Shown here: positions 51,563 through 60,159 of the stretch, one piece after another | Layout: every line of letters starts with the position of its first letter | Position numbering within the stretch: position 1 is the first letter of the stretch | NCBI RefSeq assembly: GCF_029844725.1 | Contig: NZ_JAOCKJ010000006.1 | Coordinates: forward strand, 62,001-126,000 | DNA from: Pantoea sp. GD03673 | Lineage (GTDB): Bacteria; Pseudomonadota; Gammaproteobacteria; Enterobacterales; Enterobacteriaceae | Reading direction: 5' to 3' | DNA: 64,000 nt | The notes under the pieces: model-generated | Told to the model about the DNA's origin: nothing | The model's database searches: none | Seen by the model: the letters and a program-made list of their open reading frames with translations, nothing else | Made by a program: the position numbers and the translations under genes

Positions 51563-51686
51563 TGGTCCGTCAGGCGTACAGTGTTGCAGCCAGTCTGGAC
51601 GCGGACAGCGCGAAACAACCGGAGTACACGTCATACGTGAGGATGACCCGCTGTGCTCGCCCCTTCAGGGCCGCCCTGACGGGCCA
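51563..51686. repeat. Nested palindromic element between ptsP and lgt
   Basis: The 247-bp ptsP-lgt gap holds a three-tier inverted repeat. Outer arms are 51563-51574 and 51675-51686 (11 of 12 bases pair). A middle pair is ACAGCG (51605-51610) with CGCTGT (51649-51654). An inner hairpin is CACGT-CAT-ACGTG (51627-51639). The design and the phrase CCGGAGTACACGTCATACGTG look like dispersed intergenic repeats of enterobacteria, but I see only one copy here. It could also work as the ptsP terminator. Confidence 0.5.
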
Positions 51687-51691
51687 GGCGG

Positions 51692-53938
51692 TTAGCGACC
51701 GCCGCGAATTAATCCCCCCAGACCACGCCGCTCCATAAAGGCCGAGACCAGATGGCGCACTTCGGTGGCAGTATGGGCATTCATCCCCTGCTCGCTGAGC
51801 TTCTGGACCTCCTCGTGATCCAGATGACGCAGCAGATACTTAACACGCGGTACGTTTTTACCGTTCATGCTGAGATGGTGATATCCCAGACCAACCAGCA
51901 GTGCCACGCACATCGGATCTCCGGCCATTTCACCACACAGGCACAATTCCAGATTGGCCAGACGGGCTTCCTTCGCAATCGCATTCAGCGCACGCAGCAT
52001 CGCCGGATGCAGCGAGTCGTAAAGGTTAGCGACGCGGGTATTGTTGCGGTCCACCGCCAGCAGATACTGCGTCAGGTCGTTGGTGCCGACCGAGACAAAA
52101 TCGACCCGTGACGCCAGATGCGGGATCATAAACAGCATCGACGGCACTTCAATCATAATGCCGATACGCGGCGCAGGAATCGCATAACCCAGCATCTCTT
52201 CCACTTCGCGTCCGGCACGATCGATCAGCTGTTTTGCATCGTCGATCTCATCGATATGACTGATCATCGGCAGCAGGATACTGAGGTTGCCGGAGGCAGC
52301 GTTGGCACGCAGCATTGCACGCACCTGCACCAGGAAAATTTCCGGCTGGTCGAGCGTCAGGCGAATGCCGCGCCAGCCCAGACAAGGGTTTTCCTCGCTG
52401 ATCGGCATGTAGGGCAGCTGTTTATCTGCGCCCACATCCAGCGTTCGCAGCGTCACTGGCTTATTGTGGAACAGCTGCAACATGCCCTGATACTGTGCCA
52501 CCTGCTCCTCTTCCGACGGAAAGCCGTTCTGCAGCATAAACGGGATTTCGGTGCGGTAGAGGCCGATACCATCAACCCAGCTACCCAGCGCCTGCTCATG
52601 TTCCGGGCTTAATCCGGCATTCAGCATCACCTGCACGCGTTCGCCACTTTTCAGCTCACCCGGCTGATCGACCACGCCCTCCGCCATTTTGCTCAGCGCG
52701 TTTTCTTCGCTGATCAGCCGCTGATACTCCTGCACCAGCACCGGCTCAGGATCGATCAGCAGCTCACCGCGATAGCCGTCAACGATCAGCAGGCGTTTGT
52801 TAAGCTGATGAGGCTGGATATCAGCGCCCATGACCGTCGGGATCCCCATGGCGCGGGTCAGAATCGCTGCATGGGAATTGGCTGCGCCGTCACGCACGAC
52901 CACACCCGCCAGCCGCTCCTGCGGTAACTCCGCTAAAGTGGTGGCGGTCAGCTCATCGGCCACCAGCACAAAGCGTTCCGGCCAGGCATTGGTGCCAACC
53001 AGTGTGTCATCGAGGTGAAACAGCAGACGCTGGCCCAGCACCCGCAGATCCCCTGCACGTTCACGCAGGTAGTTGTCTGTCAGGCTGGCGAACTGTTCAG
53101 CAAACTTCTCGATCACCTGTTTCACCGCCCATTCCGCGACCGATCCGCGCTCGATCTCATCGAACAGATCTTTCTTCAGCCGGGCATCGGTTAACAGGTG
53201 TGAGTAGAGATCGAAGATCGCCGCGCTCTCTTTCTGTGCGCTGGCGCTGAAACGTTTGCTAAAGCGGCGGAATTCACTGGCGGCCTCACTCATGGCGAGC
53301 GACAGACGCTCTCGTTCGCGCTGAACATCCAGCGTCGAGGCGGCCGAGACCTGATCGAGCAGCGGTTGAGTTTCATCGACCCAACCCGGTGCCACTGCCA
53401 CGCCAGGCGCTGCCGCAATGGCGCGCACCCGCGTCTGCCTGAACTGACCAAACAGCTGGCCCATCTGAGATTGCGACAGCAGGGCCGCCATCTGGGTAGC
53501 CAGCGTGACCAGAAAGGACTCTTCGCTTTCATCAAACTGGCGGTGTTCGCGCTGCTGCACCACCAGTACGCCAAGAAGCTGGCGACGGCTGATGATGGGC
53601 ACGCCAAGGAAGGAACGATAGCGTTCCTCTTTCACTGCGGGGATATATTTAAAGCTGGGATGACTCTGGGCGTCAGCAAGGTTAATCGGTTCGGCCAGAC
53701 GGCCCACTAAACCGACGATTCCCTCGTCAAACGCCAGCGTCACGGTGCGGCCACGCGGTTTTTTGAGTCCGCGCGTCGCCATCAGGTAATAGCAGCGACG
53801 ATCGTGGTCGGCGAGATATACGGAACAGACTTCCGTATCCATCGCCAGACAGATCTCATTAACCAGGATGTCGAGTGCTTCATTGAGACGCGGCGCACTC
53901 GCCACTTTTTCTACAATTTCGCGCAACTGAGTGAGCAT
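51692..53938 (-). CDS. ptsP: PTS-Ntr enzyme I, phosphoenolpyruvate-protein phosphotransferase PtsP
   Basis: PtsP phosphorylates NPr from PEP in the nitrogen-related PTS and responds to glutamine and 2-oxoglutarate. The 748 residues match E. coli exactly. An N-terminal GAF domain (about residues 1-160) precedes the enzyme I fold. The phospho-His is in the swivelling domain (GAANSHAAILTRAMGIPTVMG). The C-terminal PEP-binding barrel has GIGLYRTEIPFM and LCGEMAGDP with the active Cys. The gene follows rppH by 12 bp, as in E. coli. Confidence 0.97.
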   Translation of the reverse strand: MLTQLREIVEKVASAPRLNEALDILVNEICLAMDTEVCSVYLADHDRRCYYLMATRGLKKPRGRTVTLAFDEGIVGLVGRLAEPINLADAQSHPSFKYIPAVKEERYRSFLGVPIISRRQLLGVLVVQQREHRQFDESEESFLVTLATQMAALLSQSQMGQLFGQFRQTRVRAIAAAPGVAVAPGWVDETQPLLDQVSAASTLDVQRERERLSLAMSEAASEFRRFSKRFSASAQKESAAIFDLYSHLLTDARLKKDLFDEIERGSVAEWAVKQVIEKFAEQFASLTDNYLRERAGDLRVLGQRLLFHLDDTLVGTNAWPERFVLVADELTATTLAELPQERLAGVVVRDGAANSHAAILTRAMGIPTVMGADIQPHQLNKRLLIVDGYRGELLIDPEPVLVQEYQRLISEENALSKMAEGVVDQPGELKSGERVQVMLNAGLSPEHEQALGSWVDGIGLYRTEIPFMLQNGFPSEEEQVAQYQGMLQLFHNKPVTLRTLDVGADKQLPYMPISEENPCLGWRGIRLTLDQPEIFLVQVRAMLRANAASGNLSILLPMISHIDEIDDAKQLIDRAGREVEEMLGYAIPAPRIGIMIEVPSMLFMIPHLASRVDFVSVGTNDLTQYLLAVDRNNTRVANLYDSLHPAMLRALNAIAKEARLANLELCLCGEMAGDPMCVALLVGLGYHHLSMNGKNVPRVKYLLRHLDHEEVQKLSEQGMNAHTATEVRHLVSAFMERRGLGGLIRGGR

Positions 53939-53950
53939 AAAGGGCGTGGC

Positions 53951-54478
53951 CTATCCTCTCTTACGTCGATGGGCAGGATTATTTCGCTGCCCCGCACTCT
54001 CCTGCATAGACATCACCACGCCAGCGAATTCCTTCATCACCCGACGATAGACATCGCGCTTGAAGGAGACAACCTGACGCACCGGATACCAGAAACTGAC
54101 CCAGCGCCAGCCGTCAAACTCCGGCGTGCTGCTGTGCTGCACATTGATATCCGCGTCATTACACATTAACTGCAGAAGAAACCACTTTTGTTTCTGGCCG
54201 ATACATACCGGCTTTGTGTCCCAACGCACCAAACGTTTTGGCAACTTGTAACGTAACCAGTTGCGGGTAGAGCCAAGTATTCGAACATCTTTCCGGTGTA
54301 AGCCGACCTCTTCAAACAGTTCGCGATACATCGCCTGTTCTGCGGTTTCACCGGGATTGATGCCTCCCTGAGGAAATTGCCAGGAGTGCTGTCCAAAGCG
54401 CCTGGCCCATAACACTTGTCCCTGCCGGTTACAGATTACGATACCAACATTCGGGCGGTAGCCATCATCATCGATCAC
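53951..54478 (-). CDS. rppH: RNA pyrophosphohydrolase RppH
   Basis: RppH removes pyrophosphate from the 5' triphosphate of mRNAs, which starts RNase E-dependent decay. The 175-residue protein (E. coli 176) has the Nudix box [20 protein letters not shown], with the metal-binding glutamates. Start [20 protein letters not shown] is canonical. The C-terminus is basic ([10 protein letters not shown]). It is first of the rppH-ptsP operon. Upstream lies a 684-bp gene-free interval with DnaA-box motifs. Confidence 0.97.
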   Translation of the reverse strand: MIDDDGYRPNVGIVICNRQGQVLWARRFGQHSWQFPQGGINPGETAEQAMYRELFEEVGLHRKDVRILGSTRNWLRYKLPKRLVRWDTKPVCIGQKQKWFLLQLMCNDADINVQHSSTPEFDGWRWVSFWYPVRQVVSFKRDVYRRVMKEFAGVVMSMQESAGQRNNPAHRRKRG

Positions 54479-54601
54479 CGGACTACCTCAAAGCAAAATT
54501 TGAATGGCCTGATTGTTTCACACTCCTTACAGGCGGTAAACCACTGGATTCATGGGGGGTAACGCCTGCAATAGCGGGATAACTCACAGAAAAGGGCAAA
54601 G

Positions 54602-55163
54602 TTATAAACAAAGACCGCAAAAAAGATCGATCTTATTCACCTTTTCTGTGGATAGCTTTGTGCAGAACGCGGGAGTTAACTGAATAACCCTTCCATTGCA
54701 CGCTGATGACCGGAAAAGAGATAACCATTCATCTTCATGATTTTAAATAAAATTAACCCAGAATCACGCTTCTCAGCCTTTTTATAAACAGCGAATATTT
54801 TTACGGCCACTGACAATTGATTAAATTATCATCACCGCGCTTTTTATCCACAGATAATCGCTCAGGGTTAGGTCAGAGCGGTGAAATTATGGTCAAAAAG
54901 AGAAAAGTCAAGGCTGTAAATGGAACCAGTACCGCAGAGATAGGGGGGTTATCCCATTTTTCTGTGGATAACCCGGCTGGAGATCCTGTTCATTGTTGCG
55001 GGTAAGCTGGGATAACCCTGCCCTACTACAGATGACGCAGGGGCAATCCGCTAAAAAAAGCACGATCTATCATGTTATTATCGATCCCGGACGCCCTTTA
55101 TTTTCGCGGGACAACTTACCCACCCGCATCTGTACCAATTTTAACCAGCGTGAGTTATCAACA
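54602..55163. promoter_or_regulatory. DARS2-like cluster of DnaA boxes
   Basis: The 684-bp rppH-mutH interval has no convincing gene. It has two perfect DnaA boxes (TTATCCACA, 54844-54852; TGTGGATAA, 54963-54971). Five one-mismatch boxes lie at 54602-54610, 54633-54641, 54647-54655 (head to head with the previous one), 54782-54790 and 55155-55163, the last touching the mutH start. A 9-bp inverted repeat, GGGTTATCC/GGATAACCC, surrounds 54947-54975. In E. coli the DnaA-reactivating sequence DARS2 occupies this interval beside mutH. I infer a functional equivalent that converts ADP-DnaA to ATP-DnaA. IHF and Fis sites could not be assigned by eye. Confidence 0.7.
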
Positions 55164-55840
55164 TGCGTTATCCGCCAGGACCACCCGAAGATGAAGCCAG
55201 CCTGCTGGCACGTGCGCAGGATTTAGCCGGATTAACCCTGGAGATGCTGGCCGCACGTGCCGGTCTGCCCATGCCTGCGGACCTTAAACGCGATAAAGGC
55301 TGGGTCGGTATGCTGCTGGAGTGGCACCTTGGGGCGAGCGCGGGCAGCAAAGCGGAACAGGATTTTGCCCATCTGGGTATCGAACTGAAAACCATCCCGA
55401 TTGATGCCCAGGGCAAGCCGCTGGAAACCACCTTTGTCTGCGTCGCGCCACTGACCGGTAACAGCGGCGTGACATGGCTCACCAGCCATGTGCGTCACAA
55501 ACTGGCCCGGGTGCTGTGGATCCCGGTTGAAGGCGGGCGTGAGATTCCCCTGCGGGAACGCCGTGTCGGTGCACCGCTGCTCTGGAGCCCGGATGCGGAC
55601 GAAGAGGAGATGCTGCGTCAGGACTGGGAAGAGCTGATGGATATGATTGTGCTCGGACGCGTTGAGCAGATTACCGCACGGCATGGCGCCTGGCTGCAGA
55701 TCCGGCCCAAAGCCGCCAACAGTAAAGCACTGACAGAGGGAATCGGCGACCAGGGCCAGCCAATCATGACCCTGCCACGCGGCTTTTACCTGAAGAAGAG
55801 CTTCACCGGCCCGCTGCTGGCACGCCATTTTCTTCTGTAA
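55163..55840 (+). CDS. mutH: DNA mismatch repair endonuclease MutH
   Basis: MutH nicks the unmethylated strand at hemimethylated GATC sites when activated by MutS-MutL. It is 225 residues (E. coli 229). The restriction-enzyme-like catalytic set is Asp67, Glu74 and Lys76 ([13 protein letters not shown]). Later conserved segments are [18 protein letters not shown] and [21 protein letters not shown]. The ATG at 55163 has only a weak GTGAG ribosome-binding site, and a near-consensus DnaA box covers the start, so mutH expression may sense DnaA. Confidence 0.96.
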   Translation: MRYPPGPPEDEASLLARAQDLAGLTLEMLAARAGLPMPADLKRDKGWVGMLLEWHLGASAGSKAEQDFAHLGIELKTIPIDAQGKPLETTFVCVAPLTGNSGVTWLTSHVRHKLARVLWIPVEGGREIPLRERRVGAPLLWSPDADEEEMLRQDWEELMDMIVLGRVEQITARHGAWLQIRPKAANSKALTEGIGDQGQPIMTLPRGFYLKKSFTGPLLARHFLL

Positions 55841-55940
55841 ATCATTCACCCTGCGCGACCAGCATCGCAATTTTGTGGGAGATTGGCGAATTCAATGCGT
55901 ATAATCGCCGTTTACTTTTCGTTTAGGATTGAATGCCGGT

Positions 55941-56651
55941 ATGTTTGAGTGGATTTCCGATCCCAACGCCTGGCTGGCGCTGGGCACCCTGACCATCCTT
56001 GAGGTGGTGCTGGGTATTGATAACATCATTTTCCTGTCACTGGTGGTTGCTAAACTGCCAAAACATCAGCAAGCCAGTGCTCGCCGCATTGGTCTGATGG
56101 GCGCGATGCTGATGCGTCTTGGCCTGCTGGCCTCTATCGCATGGGTAGCCCGTCTGACTAACCCGCTGTTTACGTTAATGGACCACGCCTTCTCGGCACG
56201 CGATCTGATTCTGCTGTTTGGTGGACTGTTCCTGCTGTGGAAATCGAGCATGGAGATCCATGAAACGATTGAAGGCAGCGAAGGCGAGCACAATACCCGC
56301 GTTCATTCGTTCCTTGGCGCGATTGTGCAGATCATGATGCTCGACATTATTTTCAGCCTCGACTCGGTGATCACCGCCATCGGCCTTTCCGATCATCTGT
56401 TTATTATGATGGCGGCCGTGGTCATTGCTGTGCTGATGATGATGTTTGCGGCACGCGCTATTGGTGAGTTTGTTGAACGCCATCCGTCAGTAAAAATGCT
56501 GGCACTCTCCTTCCTGATTCTGGTCGGTTTTACCCTGATTCTGGAGAGTTTCGCGGTTCACGTACCAAAAGGTTACATTTATTTCGCTATGTTCTTCTCA
56601 ATGGCGGTTGAGTGCCTTAACCTGATGCGTAGCAAGAAAAAGCACGCCTGA
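55941..56651 (+). CDS. ygdQ: TerC family inner membrane protein YgdQ
   Basis: This is a multi-pass membrane protein of the TerC family, which includes proteins implicated in metal-ion export such as Alx/MeeY; YgdQ itself has no established role. I chose the ATG at 55941 (MFEWISDPNAWLALGTLTIL), giving 236 residues as against 237 in E. coli. A TTG four codons earlier abuts the AGGA motif. Seven hydrophobic segments are visible. Acidic intramembrane residues of the family are in VVLGIDNIIFLSLVV and LDIIFSLDSVITAIGL. No PRE/yybP-type riboswitch is seen upstream. Confidence 0.94.
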   Translation: MFEWISDPNAWLALGTLTILEVVLGIDNIIFLSLVVAKLPKHQQASARRIGLMGAMLMRLGLLASIAWVARLTNPLFTLMDHAFSARDLILLFGGLFLLWKSSMEIHETIEGSEGEHNTRVHSFLGAIVQIMMLDIIFSLDSVITAIGLSDHLFIMMAAVVIAVLMMMFAARAIGEFVERHPSVKMLALSFLILVGFTLILESFAVHVPKGYIYFAMFFSMAVECLNLMRSKKKHA

Positions 56652-56769
56652 GAAAGTCAAGGGCGAGCCTGCTCGCCCGGTTATTTTCAGATTCCTACGA
56701 TTAACCCTGCCGGCAAAACCATTTATTACTACACTTTTTGCACATAACGATTGGTGAGGATAAGGCGTG

Positions 56770-56988
56770 ATGAAAGGGTGGGCAGGCGTAGCAATGGTGA
56801 TGGTAACCGCCGCGTTCTTAAGTGGATGCAGTTCTGATTATGTCATGGCGACCAAAGATGGCCGGATGATCATGACCGAAGGCAAGCCGAGCATTGATAA
56901 AGAGACCGGCCTGGTGCAGTACACCGATCAGACCGGTCACGAGGTGCAGATTAACAGCGATGAGGTCTCTACGATCATTGAACGTTAA
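56770..56988 (+). CDS. ygdR: YgdI/YgdR family lipoprotein (DUF903)
   Basis: This is a 72-residue lipoprotein precursor, the same length as E. coli YgdR. The signal peptide ends LSGCSS and is followed by the core [19 protein letters not shown] chose the ATG at 56770 after GAGGATAAGG; a GTG one codon earlier is possible. It is a paralogue of ygdI at 28583-28804: both share the pattern YVM-T-DGR, GKP and a C-terminal QIN-D motif. Function is unknown. It lies between ygdQ and tas as in E. coli. Confidence 0.94.
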   Translation: MKGWAGVAMVMVTAAFLSGCSSDYVMATKDGRMIMTEGKPSIDKETGLVQYTDQTGHEVQINSDEVSTIIER

Positions 56989-57127
56989 GTGCGCCATTTA
57001 ATCCCCTGCCACCGATTCCACGCTGGCAGGTGATTTCCCCGACTTTTCCCCCTTCCTTCCCCGCCATTGCTCGCGCTATAGTCCCTGAGGACACAACATT
57101 CCATTCCATAAAAAAAGGAAGCTGGCA

Positions 57128-58168
57128 ATGCACTATCATCGTATTCCCCACAGCACGCTGGAAGTGAGTCAGCTGGGGTTGGGCACTATGACGTTTGGCG
57201 AACAGAACAGCGAAGCCGACGCCCATGCTCAACTGGATTTGGCTATCCGTTCCGGCATCAACTTTATTGATACCGCCGAGATGTATCCGGTGCCACCGCG
57301 CCCGGAAACCCAGGGTCTGACCGAACAATACATTGGCAGCTGGCTGAAACAGCGCGGCAGCCGCGACAAAATCATTCTGGCCAGTAAAGTCGCGGGCCCT
57401 TCCCGTGGCAACGACGCGTCAATTCGTCCTGACATGGCGCTGGACCGTAAAAACATCCGCGCCGCACTTGATGCCAGCCTGAAACGCCTGAACACCGACT
57501 ACCTTGATCTCTATCAGCTGCACTGGCCACAGCGCCAGACCAACTTTTTTGGCAAGCTTGGCTATCAGTACAGCGAGACCACCGCGCAGGTGACGCTGCT
57601 GGAGACGCTGGAGGCGCTGACCGAGCAGGTGCGTGCAGGCAAAATTCGTTATATCGGGGTGTCGAACGAAACCGCATGGGGCGTGATGCGCTACCTGCAG
57701 CTGGCGGAGAAGCATGAACTGCCGCGCATTGTCAGCATCCAGAATCCTTACAGCCTGCTGAACCGCAGCTTTGAAGTCGGTCTTGCCGAAATCAGCCAGC
57801 ATGAAGGTGTAGAGCTGCTGGCCTATTCAAGCCTGGCGTTTGGTACGTTAAGCGGCAAGTATCTGAATGGCGCACAGCCTGCGGGCGCACGCAACACGCT
57901 GTTCAGCCGCTTTACCCGCTATAGCGGCGAGCAGTCGCAGAAGGCGATTGCCGAATATGTGGCGTTAGCGCAACAGCATCAGATCGACCCGTCGCAGATG
58001 GCGCTGGCCTATGTGCGTCAGCAGCCGTTTGTAGCCAGTACGCTGCTGGGTGCCACAACAACTGAGCAGTTGCAGATGAATATCGACAGCGTCAATCTGA
58101 CCTTAAATGCAGAGATTCTGGAAGGTATTGAGGCGATCCACCGCCGTTACACTTATCCTGCGCCATAA
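57128..58168 (+). CDS. tas: NADP(H)-dependent aldo-keto reductase Tas
   Basis: Tas is a 346-residue aldo-keto reductase, the same length as E. coli Tas, which was found as a suppressor of a tyrosine auxotrophy; its natural substrate is unclear. The N-terminal MHYHRIPHSTLEVSQLGLGT is typical. Catalytic residues fall in FIDTAEMYPV (Asp, Tyr), ILASKVAG (Lys) and YQLHWPQR (His). The ATG at 57128 follows AAAGGAAGC. A hairpin terminator follows, and the convergent acetyltransferase gene lies beyond. Confidence 0.96.
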   Translation: MHYHRIPHSTLEVSQLGLGTMTFGEQNSEADAHAQLDLAIRSGINFIDTAEMYPVPPRPETQGLTEQYIGSWLKQRGSRDKIILASKVAGPSRGNDASIRPDMALDRKNIRAALDASLKRLNTDYLDLYQLHWPQRQTNFFGKLGYQYSETTAQVTLLETLEALTEQVRAGKIRYIGVSNETAWGVMRYLQLAEKHELPRIVSIQNPYSLLNRSFEVGLAEISQHEGVELLAYSSLAFGTLSGKYLNGAQPAGARNTLFSRFTRYSGEQSQKAIAEYVALAQQHQIDPSQMALAYVRQQPFVASTLLGATTTEQLQMNIDSVNLTLNAEILEGIEAIHRRYTYPAP

Positions 58169-58177
58169 GCGCCTTGT

Positions 58178-58204
58178 TGCCAGCTGCCGCGATGGCGGCT
58201 GGCA
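58178..58204. terminator. Hairpin between tas and the acetyltransferase gene
   Basis: An 11-bp stem with one G-T pair (58178-58188 with 58194-58204) and a 5-nt loop is followed by TTT on the plus strand. It sits in the 38-bp gap between convergent genes and likely terminates tas. Confidence 0.6.
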
Positions 58205-58206
58205 TT

Positions 58207-58656
58207 TCACAGATCGCGATAGTAGAGCGTTACCGGCTTGTCGGGATACTCCAGCGCCTCTCCCTGCGGCAGCCAGCCATACCGTTCGTAGTACCCCCCA
58301 AACGTTGACCATAACCACAGCCGTGGATAGCCGCGTGCCTGTGCATAAGCAATCACATGCTGCTGCAGCGCCTCGCTGACGCCCTGGCCGCGCACCGACT
58401 CATCCACATAGAGCGCCGCCAGCCACGGAAAGAGATCCTGACGGCTGATCAGATCGCAGCGCCAGAATCCTGCCGTGCCGATTGCCCTGCCCGCCTCCAC
58501 AGCAACAAACGTTACCGGAAAATCAGCGCCGGTCAGGCTGCTGTTTACCACGCTGGCGAAGAACGCCCGGCTGCTGGCTTCGCCAAACGCGCGCCACTGC
58601 CAGTCGATGATCTGATCGGCAAACTGCGGCACATCGCTGAGCGAGACAATCTCCAT
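58207..58656 (-). CDS. GNAT family N-acetyltransferase
   Basis: This is a 149-residue protein with the GNAT fold. The acetyl-CoA loop is visible as AALYVDESVRGQGVSEALQQH (motif A, R/Q-X-X-G-X-G/A type). A later segment, WSTFGGYYERYGWLPQG, matches the end of many small acetyltransferases. I chose the ATG at 58656 after AAGGAA; a GTG one codon upstream is possible. Substrate cannot be deduced. It lies between tas and lysA, where the E. coli chromosome has no such gene that I recall, so it may be an accessory gain. Its codon usage looks like its neighbours. Confidence 0.88.
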   Translation of the reverse strand: MEIVSLSDVPQFADQIIDWQWRAFGEASSRAFFASVVNSSLTGADFPVTFVAVEAGRAIGTAGFWRCDLISRQDLFPWLAALYVDESVRGQGVSEALQQHVIAYAQARGYPRLWLWSTFGGYYERYGWLPQGEALEYPDKPVTLYYRDL

Positions 58657-58800
58657 CACATGAATTCCTTAAGCGTCCGACGTTAAGATATCGCTGCACA
58701 CTGCGCCAGGAAGCCGCCTCTGTGCTGACAGGCCGGTGTCACCTTTCGCGCAAGCCCGGTGCGTAAAACCGGCGGCACGCTGGCCGCCTGAGTGAGATGA

Positions 58801-60057
58801 TTAGCCGATCTCCAGCGCCAGTAATGACGCAATGGTCTGCGCACGACGTATTTCGCGCGGCTGGCCCTGCTCAAACAGGACTTCCGGGATCAAGGGACGG
58901 CTGTTGTAGTTTGAGGACATAGAGGCCCCGTAAGCACCGGTGTCGTGGAACACCAGATAATCGCCTACCTGTGCCGCCGGCATTGCGCGTGGTTCGACCA
59001 TGCCGCCCTCCAGCTGGGTGAAAACATCGCCCGATTCGCACAGCGGACCCGCGACAACCGTGTCGATGGTGTGCTGCGCATCAATCGCCCGATCATCGCC
59101 CGCCATCAGCGAGATATGGTGATAGCTGCCATACATTGAGGGGCGCATCAGGTCACTGAAACCGGCATCGACCAGCACGAAGTGACGGCTGCCCATCGAC
59201 TTAACCGCCCGCACCTGTGAGACCAGAACGCCAGCTTCGGCAACCAGAAAACGGCCCGGTTCGATCTCCAGCTTAACCGCGTGACCCAGATGCTGAGCGA
59301 TGCGCTGCCGTGCCGCGTCCCACAGGCCAAAATAGTGACCGGTATCGATCGCCTCTTCGCCGTAGCGGTAAGGAATTGAAAGCCCGCCGCCTGCGGAGAT
59401 GGCTGTCAGATCCTGACCCGATGCCATCACCAGTCCGACCATCGCATCACAGACCTGCTGCAGATGCGCATAATCAACGCCTGAGCCGATGTGCATGTGA
59501 ATGCCCACCAGCGTCAGGCCGTGCTGTTCAATCGCTGCCAGCGCGTCGGCTAAATCGCCGTGCCAGATACCGTGCTTGCTGTTTTCGCCGCCGGTGTTGG
59601 TTTTCTGGCTGTGGCCGTGACCGAAGCCAGGATTAACCCGCAGCCACACCGCGTGCCCCGGTGAAACCGCGCCAAGCTGATGCAGCATGTCAATTGAACC
59701 GGCGTTAACCGGCACCTTTAGCGCGGTAACACGCGCCAGCGTCGGCTGGTCAAACAGATCCGCAGTAAAAACGATGTCGTCACCGCCGGGCTGATAGCCA
59801 GCGGCCAGCGCACGTTCGATCTCGCCCAGCGATACCGAATCCACTTTCACCCCTGCGTCGCGCATCAGGCGCAGGATATGCACATTTGAGCAGGCTTTCT
59901 GTGCAAAGCGCACCACATCAAACGCCTGCAGCTGAGCAATACGCGCCTGAATAATCTGCGCATCATAAGCCCAGAATGGCCCGGCATAACGGCGTGCAAG
60001 TGGCAGCAGGTTAGCGGCGTTGAGGGCCGTTTCGGTACTCTGTAAAGAACGTGGCAT
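58801..60057 (-). CDS. lysA: Diaminopimelate decarboxylase
   Basis: LysA decarboxylates meso-diaminopimelate to L-lysine, the last step of lysine synthesis. The 418-residue protein (E. coli 420) is a fold-type III PLP enzyme. The Schiff-base lysine is Lys54 (RFAQKACSNVHIL), and the PLP-phosphate site has SAGGGLSIPYRYG. The active-site Cys motif PLCESGDVFT comes from the partner subunit. It is divergent from lysR across 102 bp, the standard LysR-controlled layout: activated by LysR when diaminopimelate is high and lysine low. Confidence 0.97.
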   Translation of the reverse strand: MPRSLQSTETALNAANLLPLARRYAGPFWAYDAQIIQARIAQLQAFDVVRFAQKACSNVHILRLMRDAGVKVDSVSLGEIERALAAGYQPGGDDIVFTADLFDQPTLARVTALKVPVNAGSIDMLHQLGAVSPGHAVWLRVNPGFGHGHSQKTNTGGENSKHGIWHGDLADALAAIEQHGLTLVGIHMHIGSGVDYAHLQQVCDAMVGLVMASGQDLTAISAGGGLSIPYRYGEEAIDTGHYFGLWDAARQRIAQHLGHAVKLEIEPGRFLVAEAGVLVSQVRAVKSMGSRHFVLVDAGFSDLMRPSMYGSYHHISLMAGDDRAIDAQHTIDTVVAGPLCESGDVFTQLEGGMVEPRAMPAAQVGDYLVFHDTGAYGASMSSNYNSRPLIPEVLFEQGQPREIRRAQTIASLLALEIG

Positions 60058-60159
60058 AACAAGTCTCCTGTGGCGATAACTGCATTAAGCCAGAATCGTG
60101 TCATAGCGAAAAATATCTGTTTTAATAGCATCTATGCAGAATGGATATAGGAAAGCGGC

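Noticed and set aside
54817..55226. 62- and 77-codon plus-strand frames between rppH and mutH
   Set aside because: No ribosome-binding site or family match; they run through DnaA-box clusters. E. coli has a small doubtful gene (ygdT) near here, but I see no resemblance.
58103..58379. Small frames at the tas 3' end
   Set aside because: They overlap tas and the acetyltransferase gene in other frames and span the terminator hairpin.
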